From contig WFLY01000308.1 of NCBI GenBank assembly GCA_009177215.1, positions 4,334 to 9,549 on the forward strand: a stretch of 5,216 bases of DNA. The letters run 5' to 3'. The translations under genes and the position numbers were made by a program. Shown here piece by piece: positions 1 to 5,216 of the stretch (within the stretch, counting starts at the first letter, position 1; the number at the start of each line of letters is the position of its first letter). This DNA comes from Bacillota bacterium. GTDB lineage: Bacteria > Bacillota > Clostridia > Lachnospirales > Lachnospiraceae. The notes below the pieces were generated by a model. That model searched no databases, was not told the DNA's origin, and was given only the letters and a program-made list of their open reading frames with translations.

Positions 1-10
1 AGGATTTTTT

Positions 11-613
11 ATGCTTGTTACCCTCGTTATACCTTTGATTTTCGTTTTAAGCGGCAAGTGGAAATGGAAAGAGAACGGGTTTGACAAATATGACATTGAG
101 TGCAGTAAAAAAGCATATCATTTTCTTCCCTTAATTGCTATTTTTATTCCCGTAGCAATTCAAGGATTTTATGTAAAGTCTGTCGTTTATGTATTCTGTA
201 ATCTGTTTCTGTATTTAACAGTGGGTATGGCAGAAGAAGTATATTTTCGGGGTATCATTCCGAGATATTTAAACAAGGTATTTTCCCTTAAAAGAGTAAT
301 CTTAATTTCTACGGTTATTTTCGGAATAGGGCATATTGCAAACGCCTTTACTACAAGCAATGTTTGGGAGATATTTTTGACGGTACTTAATGCGTTTCTT
401 TTTGGTTGGTTGGCAATCGAAATGACAATCATATCGAAAAACATTGTGCCTGTCATTCTGTTACATTTTTTGTTTGACTTTGAAACAAAAATTGCTGTGA
501 TGAGCGGAAACACGCTATTGATAGCCGAATGTGTAAGGGGTGCTATAGTGTTTGTTGTTGCTGCTTGGCTTGCGATTGTTATTCGGGGAATAGAAAATGG
601 ACATACAACTTAG
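11..613 (+). CDS. CPBP-family intramembrane metalloprotease (Abi/CAAX-protease-like)
   Basis: This is a predicted polytopic membrane protein of 200 residues with the three motifs of the CPBP (CAAX protease and bacteriocin-processing) family. Motif 1 is EEVYFR, with E75, E76 and R80. Motif 2 is FGIGH, with F104 and H108. Motif 3 is HFLFD, with H152 and D156. In this family the glutamates and histidines form the metal-dependent active site inside the membrane. Hydrophobic stretches lie near residues 1-14, 38-53, 58-72, 95-112, 120-140, 143-157 and 176-192. Members process prenylated or peptide substrates or give bacteriocin self-immunity; the substrate here cannot be told. The ATG follows AGGA by six bases, a usable ribosome binding site. 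The frame is open to the window edge, however, and 200 residues is short for the family, so an upstream start is possible. It is AT-rich and sits beside a broken mobile-element gene, suggesting accessory cargo (inference). Confidence 0.85.
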   Translation: MLVTLVIPLIFVLSGKWKWKENGFDKYDIECSKKAYHFLPLIAIFIPVAIQGFYVKSVVYVFCNLFLYLTVGMAEEVYFRGIIPRYLNKVFSLKRVILISTVIFGIGHIANAFTTSNVWEIFLTVLNAFLFGWLAIEMTIISKNIVPVILLHFLFDFETKIAVMSGNTLLIAECVRGAIVFVVAAWLAIVIRGIENGHTT

Positions 614-630
614 AACACAAAAAGTAAAAC

Positions 631-637
631 AGGAGGT
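631..637 (+). promoter_or_regulatory. Ribosome binding site of the broken KTR gene
   Basis: AGGAGGT lies eight bases before the TTG at 646. This near-perfect Shine-Dalgarno sequence survives although the gene behind it is broken, and it fixes TTG as the original start. Confidence 0.7.
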
Positions 638-645
638 AGAAGCAC

Positions 646-835
646 TTGCCTAAAATCGAATGGGTGCTATGCCCTATTTGTAATAACTAAACATGGATAA
701 AGACACGCATCGATACGGTGTTTGAAAATTTTCCTTTATTTTACCCGAAGTGTAGACAAGAGCGTTTAATTAGCGCAAAAGATTTACAGATAACCGTCAT
801 TAAAGTGCCGGACGCATAAGACGCAGAGCCGATAA
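646..835 (+). pseudogene. Cysteine-rich KTR-domain protein, degraded
   Basis: From TTG 646 the frame reads LPKIEWVLCPICNN, then a TAA stop at 688-690. It continues in the same frame through TVFENFPLFYPKCRQERLI and DLQITVIK to PDA. This matches from memory the small (about 60 residue) cysteine-rich KTR family, a zinc-ribbon-like protein with two CPxC motifs often found in integrative elements of Firmicutes. Three kinds of damage are visible. Codon 15, expected to be the lysine of the name-giving KTR, is TAA, and the arginine of that motif is TGG (tryptophan). The first cysteine of the second CPxC is tyrosine (Y33). An extra T at 817 turns the expected GACGCA-AAG into GACGCA-TAAG; dropping it restores KTQSR and a stop at 833-835, the family's usual ending. 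The cellular role of the family is unknown to me. Its presence marks the left part of the window as mobile-element remains (inference). Confidence 0.8.
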
Positions 836-862
836 ATTTGTGAAAATTATGTATCACAAATT
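835..862. repeat. Perfect 9-bp inverted repeat after the KTR remnant
   Basis: AATTTGTGA (835-843) is mirrored exactly by TCACAAATT (854-862) around a ten-base spacer. It starts on the last base of the ancestral KTR stop codon. No T-run follows, so it is a poor intrinsic terminator; an operator or a recombinase-binding site at an element edge is equally possible. The symmetry is seen directly; the function is unknown. Confidence 0.5.
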
Positions 863-892
863 GTTAGCTCTATTTTTGCTGAATAAAATCCC

Positions 893-904
893 TGTCTACA
901 GACA
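893..904. repeat. Short palindrome TGTCT-AC-AGACA
   Basis: This is a perfect five-base inverted repeat with a two-base centre, ending 49 bases before the -35 box of the ptb promoter. The size and symmetry would suit a dimeric transcription factor, but a site this short can arise by chance and I do not recognise a specific regulator. Confidence 0.3.
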
Positions 905-941
905 TACTAAAAAGCTTGTGCCAAATAGGAGGTTACCCCAA

Positions 942-1049
942 GTGACGGAGTTGTTGACTTTTGTGTGTGAGGGTGTTATTATTTTAACGATATGGATTAA
1001 GCGAACCATTCGGATAAAAAAGAGATGCCCGCAGGGCAGAAAGGAATAA
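942..1049 (+). CDS. Doubtful 35-residue hydrophobic/basic mini-ORF upstream of ptb
   Basis: A GTG codon preceded at eight bases by AGGAGGT (927-933) opens a 35-codon frame. It has a hydrophobic stretch (about residues 4-19, broken by E10) followed by a strongly basic tail (KRTIRIKKR). This is the general layout of small membrane peptides or type I toxins, and the stop lies five bases before the ptb start. Against it, the best ptb promoter (954-982) lies inside this frame, so the ptb transcript would not contain its start, and I recognise no family. It may be a remnant of the accessory region or pure chance. No function is assigned. Confidence 0.2.
   Translation: MTELLTFVCEGVIILTIWIKRTIRIKKRCPQGRKE
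954..982 (+). promoter_or_regulatory. Predicted sigma-A promoter for ptb-buk
   Basis: The -35 box TTGACT (954-959) and the -10 box TATTAT (977-982) are separated by exactly 17 bases, and a TG at 974-975 gives an extended -10 (TGTTATTAT). Each hexamer differs from consensus at one base. Transcription would start near 988-990, leaving a leader of about 65 bases before ptb. It is the best promoter match I found in the window. Confidence 0.7.
1026..1038 (+). promoter_or_regulatory. Small GC hairpin in the ptb leader
   Basis: TGCCC (1026-1030) pairs perfectly with GGGCA (1034-1038) over a three-base loop. It ends one base before the AAAGGA ribosome binding site of ptb (1040-1045). It is small but GC-rich in an AT-rich leader, and could affect ribosome access or protect the transcript 5' region. 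The pairing is seen; the role is inferred. Confidence 0.35.
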
Positions 1050-1054
1050 GTGAC

Positions 1055-1981
1055 ATGAAACAGGGTTTTGACGACATTGTAGCAAAGGTGAAGGAGTGCG
1101 GCATGAAGACGGTTGCCGTGTCGGTTGCTCAGGATTCTGCCGTACTTGAGGCAGTTAAAGAGGCAAAAGAGCGCGGTATAGCGGATGCAATCTTGGTTGG
1201 CGATGAGGCGAAAATTAGGGAAATTGCCGCTTCTATCAATATGGATTTGGCAGACTTTGAGATTATTGACGAACCGGATGTGATTCAGGCTTCCCTTAAG
1301 GCCGTTAAGCTGGCGCATGAGGGCAAAGCGGACATGTATATGAAGGGCTTGATTGACACCAAGAATTTCCTGAAGAGCGTATTGGATAAGGAAGTAGGGC
1401 TGCGTACAGGCGGCGTGCTTTCACATGTGTGCGTGTTTGAGATTCCCGGTATCGACAGGCTGTTATTTTTTACCGACGTAGCGTTTATGACTTATCCTAC
1501 CTTGGAGGACAAGATTAATATCATTAAAAATACATTGCCTGTTTGCAAGGCTTGCGGTGTGGAAGTGCCTAAGATTGCACCTTTAGCGGCAGTAGAGGTA
1601 GTAAATCCCAGGATGCCCGTCACTGTAGAGGCAGCGGAGCTCACACGCATGTGTGAGGAAGGAGAGTTGACTGGCTGTGTAATCGACGGTCCTTTATCCC
1701 TTGATTTGGCGATTGACCCTGAAGCCGCATTTCATAAGGGAGCTACCGACCGTAAGATTCAGGGTGATGCGGATGTGCTTTTGTTCCCTGACATTCACGC
1801 CGGGAATCTTGTGTATAAGGCAATCGTACATATGGTAAAGGTAAAGAACGGTTGCATTTTAACCGGAACTAAAGTTCCTGTTATTTTGACCAGCCGCTCC
1901 GATACCTTTGAGACTAAGGTGAATTCCATTGCGTTGGCGGCGGTTGTAGCGGAAGAGTTAAAGAAGGCAGGAAATAATTAA
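1055..1981 (+). CDS. ptb: Phosphate butyryltransferase
   Basis: This enzyme of the phosphate acetyl/butyryltransferase family catalyses butyryl-CoA + phosphate to butyryl-phosphate + CoA in the cytosol. The protein has 308 residues, close to the roughly 300 usual for Ptb and without the extra domains of long Pta forms. Family stretches include [13 protein letters not shown] (94-106), [11 protein letters not shown] (115-125), [16 protein letters not shown] (211-226), [14 protein letters not shown] (238-251) and the C-terminal [13 protein letters not shown] (276-288). The start at ATG 1055 is chosen because AAAGGA lies nine bases upstream; an in-frame ATG at 1025 would add ten residues but has only a weak site and falls in the leader hairpin. 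Butyrate kinase follows 110 bases later, which makes butyryl-CoA the likely substrate. Related enzymes also accept branched-chain acyl-CoAs, so exact specificity is inferred. A promoter lies at 954-982. Confidence 0.93.
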   Translation: MKQGFDDIVAKVKECGMKTVAVSVAQDSAVLEAVKEAKERGIADAILVGDEAKIREIAASINMDLADFEIIDEPDVIQASLKAVKLAHEGKADMYMKGLIDTKNFLKSVLDKEVGLRTGGVLSHVCVFEIPGIDRLLFFTDVAFMTYPTLEDKINIIKNTLPVCKACGVEVPKIAPLAAVEVVNPRMPVTVEAAELTRMCEEGELTGCVIDGPLSLDLAIDPEAAFHKGATDRKIQGDADVLLFPDIHAGNLVYKAIVHMVKVKNGCILTGTKVPVILTSRSDTFETKVNSIALAAVVAEELKKAGNN

Positions 1982-1982
1982 T

Positions 1983-2042
1983 ATGCCGGATGATATGTTG
2001 GCACTCGCTGATTGCGGCGGGTGCGCCGGAGGCTGCGGCTGA
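1983..2042 (+). CDS. Possible 19-residue Cys/Gly-rich micro-ORF between ptb and buk
   Basis: An ATG one base after the ptb stop codon opens a 19-codon frame ending at TGA 2040-2042. The peptide begins [10 protein letters not shown] and ends CGGCAGGCG, with three cysteines in nine residues. AAGAAGGCAGGA, at the end of ptb, gives AGGA ten bases before the ATG, so re-initiation by ribosomes finishing ptb is plausible. The frame runs through the strong hairpin at 2001-2024. A metal- or thiol-binding peptide, a leader peptide sensing cysteine or glycine supply, or an accident of a GC-rich hairpin are all possible. I know no family that matches. Confidence 0.25.
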   Translation: MPDDMLALADCGGCAGGCG

Positions 2043-2062
2043 AATTGCCGAGGCGTCCGGCA
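1984..2062 (+). promoter_or_regulatory. Structured ptb-buk intercistronic RNA
   Basis: The spacer can fold strongly. GCACTCGCTG (2001-2010) pairs with CGGCGGGTGC (2015-2024) over the four-base loop ATTG, ten pairs including two G-U. GCCGGA occurs twice (1985-1990 and 2025-2030), and either copy can pair with TCCGGC (2056-2061). With the second copy this gives a local stem, extended by CGGC/GCCG (2036-2039 with 2047-2050). With the first copy the pairing grows to seven pairs and encloses the whole region. The two folds exclude each other. No T-run follows, so this is not an intrinsic terminator; transcript stability, processing or control of the Ptb:Buk ratio is more likely (inference). The buk ribosome binding site begins 15 bases beyond. 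Confidence 0.5.
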
Positions 2063-2076
2063 CGTACAAGGGAAAC

Positions 2077-2082
2077 AGGAGG
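2077..2082 (+). promoter_or_regulatory. Ribosome binding site deciding the buk start
   Basis: A perfect AGGAGG lies nine bases before ATG 2092. It rejects the in-frame ATG at 1990, which would add 34 residues encoded by the hairpin region. Confidence 0.85.
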
Positions 2083-2091
2083 AAAAAGAAA

Positions 2092-3159
2092 ATGTCGATA
2101 AAAAGTTTAATTATCAATCCCGGTTCCACCTCCACTAAAATCGGTGTGTTTGAGGATGAGAACCTGTTATTTGAAGAGACCCTAAGACATTCCACCGAGG
2201 AAATCAGTCAGTATGCAAGCATTGTTGACCAGAAGGATTTCCGCAAGAAGATTATCACTGATTTATTAGAGGAAAAGAGCTTTGATTTAAAGGATTTAAA
2301 CGTGGTCGTAGGACGCGGCGGTATGCTGAAGCCCATTCCCGGCGGTACTTACGCCGTAACGGATGATTTACTTGAAGATTTGAAGATTGGCAGGCAAGGG
2401 CAGCATGCTTCTAACTTGGGCGGTATTTTGGCGAGAGAGATTGCAGACTCTATCGGCGTACCTTCCTTTATTGTAGACCCCGTTGTTGTAGACGAGCTGA
2501 TGCCTATCGCTCGTTACAGCGGTGTGCCGGAGCTTCCCCGTACCAGTGTTTTTCATGCATTGAACCAGAAGGCAGTCGCAAAGAGATATGCAAAGGAAAC
2601 CGGCAAAGCGTATGAAACTCTGCGATTGATTGTTGTGCATATGGGAGGCGGCGTATCTGTGGGCGCTCATGAGTATGGCAAGGTGATTGACGTGTTTAAT
2701 GCGCTTGACGGAGACGGAGCGTTTTCCCCTGAGCGTGCGGGAGCGGTTCCCAGTGGCGCGTTGATTAAGATGTGTTTCTCCGGTAAATATACCGAAAAGG
2801 AAGTGTACGGCAAAATTGTAGGTAAGGGCGGCTTCAACGCTTACCTTGGCACTAATGATATGAGAGAAGTGGCGAAGATGGCTGGCGAGGGCGATGAAAA
2901 GGCAATTATGGCAAGAGATGCATTCTTGCTTCAGGTGGCGAAGGACATTGGTTCCATGGCCTGCGTTCTTAACGGCAAGGTGGATCAGATTATCGTTACC
3001 GGAGGTATTGCATACAATGCTCAGGTGGTGGAAGTGCTGAAGGAGAGAGCAGGCTTTATTGCTCCTTTTACCGTATATCCGGGAGAGGATGAGCTTCTGG
3101 CGCTGGCACAGGGCGCGATCCGTGTGCTGAACGGAGAAGAACAGGCCATGCAGTATTGA
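2092..3159 (+). CDS. buk: Butyrate kinase
   Basis: Butyrate kinase of the acetokinase (ASKHA) family catalyses butyryl-phosphate + ADP to butyrate + ATP, the energy-yielding last step of the pathway started by Ptb. The protein has 355 residues, the usual length for Buk. The N-terminal phosphate-binding signature [11 protein letters not shown] (8-18) is typical of acetokinases. [14 protein letters not shown] (72-85), [16 protein letters not shown] (181-196), [17 protein letters not shown] (206-222) and VTGGIAYN (302-309) form the nucleotide- and substrate-site stretches of the family. AGGAGG at 2077-2082 fixes the start. The gene ends with two stops in a row (TGA TAG), and a strong terminator follows 33 bases later. 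Branched-chain fatty acid kinase is a close relative, but I see no bkd genes here, so butyrate is preferred. Confidence 0.94.
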   Translation: MSIKSLIINPGSTSTKIGVFEDENLLFEETLRHSTEEISQYASIVDQKDFRKKIITDLLEEKSFDLKDLNVVVGRGGMLKPIPGGTYAVTDDLLEDLKIGRQGQHASNLGGILAREIADSIGVPSFIVDPVVVDELMPIARYSGVPELPRTSVFHALNQKAVAKRYAKETGKAYETLRLIVVHMGGGVSVGAHEYGKVIDVFNALDGDGAFSPERAGAVPSGALIKMCFSGKYTEKEVYGKIVGKGGFNAYLGTNDMREVAKMAGEGDEKAIMARDAFLLQVAKDIGSMACVLNGKVDQIIVTGGIAYNAQVVEVLKERAGFIAPFTVYPGEDELLALAQGAIRVLNGEEQAMQY

Positions 3160-3192
3160 TAGTCAAAGGCAAATAATGTAAAAAGGTTATGT

Positions 3193-3240
3193 ACAAAAGA
3201 GCCGTACTGTAATAAAATATTACCGTATGGCTCTTTTGTT
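3193..3240 (+). terminator. Long hairpin terminator after buk
   Basis: Two arms of 21 bases (3193-3213 and 3219-3239) enclose a five-base loop, with only one mismatch and one G-U pair. The outer eleven pairs, ACAAAAGAGCC with GGCTCTTTTGT, are perfect. The TTTTGTT at the end supplies the U-rich release tract, and the A-run on the other arm would give the same on the opposite strand, so it could act in both directions. It separates ptb-buk from ktrB. Confidence 0.88.
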
Positions 3241-3269
3241 ATGAGTAATAAGTTAAAGTGAGGACAGTT

Positions 3270-4625
3270 GTGAAAGTAAAGCATAGTATTTGGCAGAGCA
3301 TATCGCCCATGAAGTTGATTTTGGGAGGATATTGCCTGATAATTCTAATAGGAACGATTCTGCTTTCGCTGCCGATAGCTACAAGAGGACCGGAGGGAAC
3401 GCCAGTAACGGATTGCTTTTTTACAGCGACGTCGGCAACCTGCGTGACGGGGTTGATTCGTTATGATACCTTTCGGCATTGGACTTTGTTCGGACAGATG
3501 GTGATTTTGAGTTTGATTCAAATAGGCGGCATGGGATTTATGACCTTTGCTATTTTAGGATTAGTTTTTGCCAAACGCAAAATCGGTCTGAGCCAGCGTT
3601 CCATTATGCAGAATTCCATTTCGGCGCCCCAGATAGGCGGTATTGTGCGAATGACGAAGTTTATTGCGCTGGGAACCCTGACCATTGAGGCGCTGGGAGC
3701 AGTGCTTTTAAGCTTTTCGTTTATTCCGCGTTTCGGTGTGGTAAAGGGAGTATATTTTTCTATATTCCATTCCATATCGGCGTTCTGCAATGCAGGATTT
3801 GACCTGATGGGCGGCACTACAGGAGAATTTTCTTCCCTGACCGGATTAGCGGGCGATTGGTATGTAAATATTGTGATTATGCTGTTGATTTTTGTGGGCG
3901 GGCTTGGATTTTTTGTCTGGCATGATATTGGCGTTAAGAAGTTTCGGTTTAAGAAGCTCAAACTGCAGAGCAAAATGGTGTTAAGCATCAGCGTGGGTTT
4001 CGTGTTTTTGGGTGCGGCGCTGTTCTTTATCTTGGAATGCGGCAGCGGTATGCTTGCCGGTATGCCCGTAGGAAAGAAAATACTGGCAAGTTTTTTTCAG
4101 TCAGTCACGGCAAGAACGGCAGGTTTTAATTCCGTCAACTTGGCGGCAATGACGGAACCGGGAATATTCATTATGATTTGCCTTATGTTTATCGGCGGTT
4201 CTACCGGTTCTACGGCGGGCGGTATCAAAACCACCACCTTTTGGGTATTGTTTGTCAGTATTTTTACTACCTTTAGGCGCAAGAAAAATGTTGAGGCATT
4301 CGGGCGCAGGCTGGAGGAGGGCATCACCAGAACGGCATCATGTGTCTTTATGACCTATCTGCTTCTGACTGTAACGGTGGCGGTAATGATTTCGGCAATA
4401 GAGAACCTGCCTCTTTTGACAACGCTGTTTGAGTCGGTATCGGCAATGGCGACAGTTGGTCTGACTTTGGGGATTACCTCGGAGCTTGGCATGGTGTCCA
4501 AGCTGCTCCTTGCATTTTTAATGCTGTGCGGGCGGGTAGGTTCCATTACCATGCTGCTTGCGTTTTCCTCTGAGAAGAGGGTGACTAACTCAAAGCTGCC
4601 TTTGGAAAAGATACAGGTTGGATAA
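3270..4625 (+). CDS. ktrB: TrkH/KtrB-family potassium uptake channel subunit
   Basis: This integral membrane potassium-translocating subunit has four repeated M1-pore-M2 units. The selectivity-filter glycines of the four pore loops are visible in SATCVTGLIRYD (G61), ISAFCNAGFDLMGG (G176), SVTARTAGFNSV (G285) and SVSAMATVGLTLG (G397). The glycine/serine/threonine-rich intramembrane gate loop of the third unit, GGSTGSTAGGIKTTT, is at 309-323, and the conserved arginine of the last helix is R422 (CGRVGSITMLL). The length of 451 residues fits KtrB rather than longer TrkH proteins. GTG 3270 is chosen because GAGGA ends five bases upstream; an in-frame GTG at 3258 would add four residues but lacks a good ribosome binding site. 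The TrkA/KtrA subunit gene follows 75 bases later. Whether uptake is sodium-coupled, as in known Ktr systems, cannot be read here. No ydaO-type riboswitch leader fits in the short space after the terminator. Confidence 0.93.
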   Translation: MKVKHSIWQSISPMKLILGGYCLIILIGTILLSLPIATRGPEGTPVTDCFFTATSATCVTGLIRYDTFRHWTLFGQMVILSLIQIGGMGFMTFAILGLVFAKRKIGLSQRSIMQNSISAPQIGGIVRMTKFIALGTLTIEALGAVLLSFSFIPRFGVVKGVYFSIFHSISAFCNAGFDLMGGTTGEFSSLTGLAGDWYVNIVIMLLIFVGGLGFFVWHDIGVKKFRFKKLKLQSKMVLSISVGFVFLGAALFFILECGSGMLAGMPVGKKILASFFQSVTARTAGFNSVNLAAMTEPGIFIMICLMFIGGSTGSTAGGIKTTTFWVLFVSIFTTFRRKKNVEAFGRRLEEGITRTASCVFMTYLLLTVTVAVMISAIENLPLLTTLFESVSAMATVGLTLGITSELGMVSKLLLAFLMLCGRVGSITMLLAFSSEKRVTNSKLPLEKIQVG

Positions 4626-4641
4626 AAATTCGTATCCAACC
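4616..4641 (+). repeat. Perfect 9-bp inverted repeat over the ktrB stop codon
   Basis: GGTTGGATA (4616-4624) pairs exactly with TATCCAACC (4633-4641) over an eight-base loop, so the stop codon TAA 4623-4625 lies in the hairpin. The bases that follow (ATTGATTTG) are not a clear U-run, so full termination is unlikely. Partial attenuation or 3'-end protection that sets the KtrB:KtrA ratio is possible (inference). Confidence 0.5.
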
Positions 4642-4655
4642 ATTGATTTGAGTGC

Positions 4656-4694
4656 GCGTCGCAACACATAGATTTGTGACGCTCCGGAATGGAG
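4656..4694 (+). promoter_or_regulatory. Hairpins in front of ktrA, one covering its ribosome binding site
   Basis: GCGTCGCAA (4656-4664) pairs with TTGTGACGC (4674-4682), nine pairs with one G-U and a nine-base loop. Directly after, CTCC (4682-4685) can pair with GGAG (4691-4694), which is the ktrA Shine-Dalgarno sequence six bases before ATG 4701. The two stems share base 4682, so both can form if the second keeps three pairs. Hiding of the ribosome binding site would make ktrA translation depend on folding (inference). Confidence 0.4.
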
Positions 4695-4700
4695 AGTAAT

Positions 4701-5216
4701 ATGAAGACTATTTTAATCATCGGTTTAGGGCGTTTTGGGCGTCATATGGCACAGAAATTTATGGAAAACGGCAATGAAGTCATGGCCATCGACAAAAACG
4801 AGGACAGAGCGGACAACGCGGTGGGATTGATTCAACAGATCATGATAGGAGATGCCACGGAAGAACGCTTTATGGAGAGTCTTGGCGTGAGCAATTTTGA
4901 CTTGGCGGTCATTGCAATCGGAGAGAATTTTCAGACGGTATTAGAGGTTACTGTGCTTTTAAAGGATTTGGGCTGTAAGTATATTGTGGCGAGAGCTACA
5001 AGAGATGTTCATAAGAAGCTGCTGTTGCGAAACGGGGCCGATTATGTTGTCTATGCAGAGCGGGAGGTTGCCGAACGGCTGGCAATCAAATTCGGCGCCG
5101 ACAATATCTTTGATTATCTGGAGCTTACGCCGGAAATCGGTATTTATGAAATAGCCGTTCCGGACAAGTGGCGGGGGAAGAGTATGGTGGAGCTGTCCAT
5201 TCGTACCAAGTACCAT
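4701..5216 (+). CDS. ktrA: TrkA/KtrA-family potassium uptake regulatory subunit (3' end outside window)
   Basis: This is the cytosolic RCK-domain protein that gates the TrkH/KtrB channel through nucleotide binding. All 172 codons in the window are open and the gene runs off the edge; KtrA is usually about 220 residues, so roughly 50 are missing. The N-terminal RCK domain shows the Rossmann glycine motif IIGLGRFGRH (6-15), the acidic residue at the end of the second strand (D31 in MAIDKN) and the following IGDAT (49-53). FDLAVIAIGEN and YIVARATRDVH are typical core strands, and from about residue 140 (LELTPEIGIYEIAV) the TrkA_C domain begins. In known KtrA proteins the first domain binds ATP or ADP and the second can bind cyclic di-AMP; neither can be confirmed here. 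ATG 4701 is preceded by GGAG at six bases. It is very likely co-transcribed with ktrB. Confidence 0.93.
   Translation, partial: MKTILIIGLGRFGRHMAQKFMENGNEVMAIDKNEDRADNAVGLIQQIMIGDATEERFMESLGVSNFDLAVIAIGENFQTVLEVTVLLKDLGCKYIVARATRDVHKKLLLRNGADYVVYAEREVAERLAIKFGADNIFDYLELTPEIGIYEIAVPDKWRGKSMVELSIRTKYH

Noticed and set aside
187..513. Open frame on the minus strand inside the CPBP gene
   Set aside because: Lies wholly within a gene with clear family motifs on the plus strand, and shows no recognisable motif of its own.
1025..1054. Upstream ATG extending Ptb by ten residues
   Set aside because: Weak ribosome binding site and located in a hairpin; ATG 1055 has AAAGGA at nine bases and gives the usual protein length.
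896..1318. Minus-strand open frame across the ptb promoter and ptb 5' end
   Set aside because: Overlaps a well-supported gene and promoter; the translation shows no known family and no good ribosome binding site was noted.
1990..2091. N-terminal extension of butyrate kinase from ATG 1990
   Set aside because: The extra 34 residues come from the structured spacer, while a perfect AGGAGG and a normal-length Buk belong to ATG 2092.
3160..3269. ktrB promoter or ydaO-type (cyclic di-AMP) riboswitch
   Set aside because: Candidate boxes such as TTGATA 3156 with TAAAAA 3179 are weak and lie before the terminator; only about 30 bases separate the terminator from the start, too few for that riboswitch.
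3518..3988. Minus-strand open frame inside ktrB
   Set aside because: Shadow of a gene whose four pore motifs are intact; low-complexity translation without family features.
4355..4720. Minus-strand open frame across the ktrB-ktrA junction
   Set aside because: Overlaps the conserved last pore unit of KtrB and the start of KtrA; no motif.
4959..5216. Minus-strand open frame at the window end
   Set aside because: The plus strand here encodes the continuous RCK and TrkA_C sequence of KtrA, which accounts for the region.
1..5216. CRISPR array, tRNA, rRNA or complete insertion sequence
   Set aside because: No regularly spaced direct repeats, no tRNA-like cloverleaf with anticodon arm, no rRNA motifs and no transposase frame were seen.

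Overview
The window looks like a chromosomal segment of an anaerobic, low-to-mid GC Firmicute (Clostridia, most likely Lachnospiraceae-like). The main reasons are the ptb-buk pair of the kinase route to butyrate, a KtrB/KtrA-type potassium uptake pair, strong AGGAGG-type ribosome binding sites, and the remains of a cysteine-rich KTR gene, a small gene I know from integrative elements of gut Firmicutes. The taxonomic call is inference; no rRNA or other marker gene is present.

Layout: positions 1-835 are visibly more AT-rich and look accessory. They hold a CPBP-family intramembrane protease gene (11-613) followed by a cysteine-rich KTR gene (646-835) broken by an internal stop, a cysteine-to-tyrosine change and a one-base insertion. 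Positions 836-1054 carry no convincing intact gene. They contain two inverted repeats and a near-consensus extended -10 promoter (954-982) that probably drives ptb-buk. Phosphate butyryltransferase (1055-1981) and butyrate kinase (2092-3159) form an operon, separated by 110 bases that can fold strongly and that also encode a tiny cysteine/glycine-rich reading frame. A very long hairpin terminator (3193-3240) closes the operon. A TrkH/KtrB potassium channel subunit (3270-4625) and the start of its cytosolic RCK partner TrkA/KtrA (4701 to the window end, incomplete) follow. The junction between these two can form three consecutive hairpins, the last covering the ktrA ribosome binding site.

How the genes work together: Ptb converts butyryl-CoA and phosphate to butyryl-phosphate and CoA, and Buk transfers the phosphate to ADP, giving butyrate and ATP. 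KtrB is the membrane potassium pathway and KtrA its nucleotide-gated regulator. The two operons are adjacent but separated by a terminator, and no direct functional link is visible. The four main genes belong to well-known families. The less explained parts are the decayed mobile-element edge at 614-950, the structured ptb-buk spacer with its micro-ORF, and the ktrB-ktrA junction. I did not find a clear new multi-gene system.
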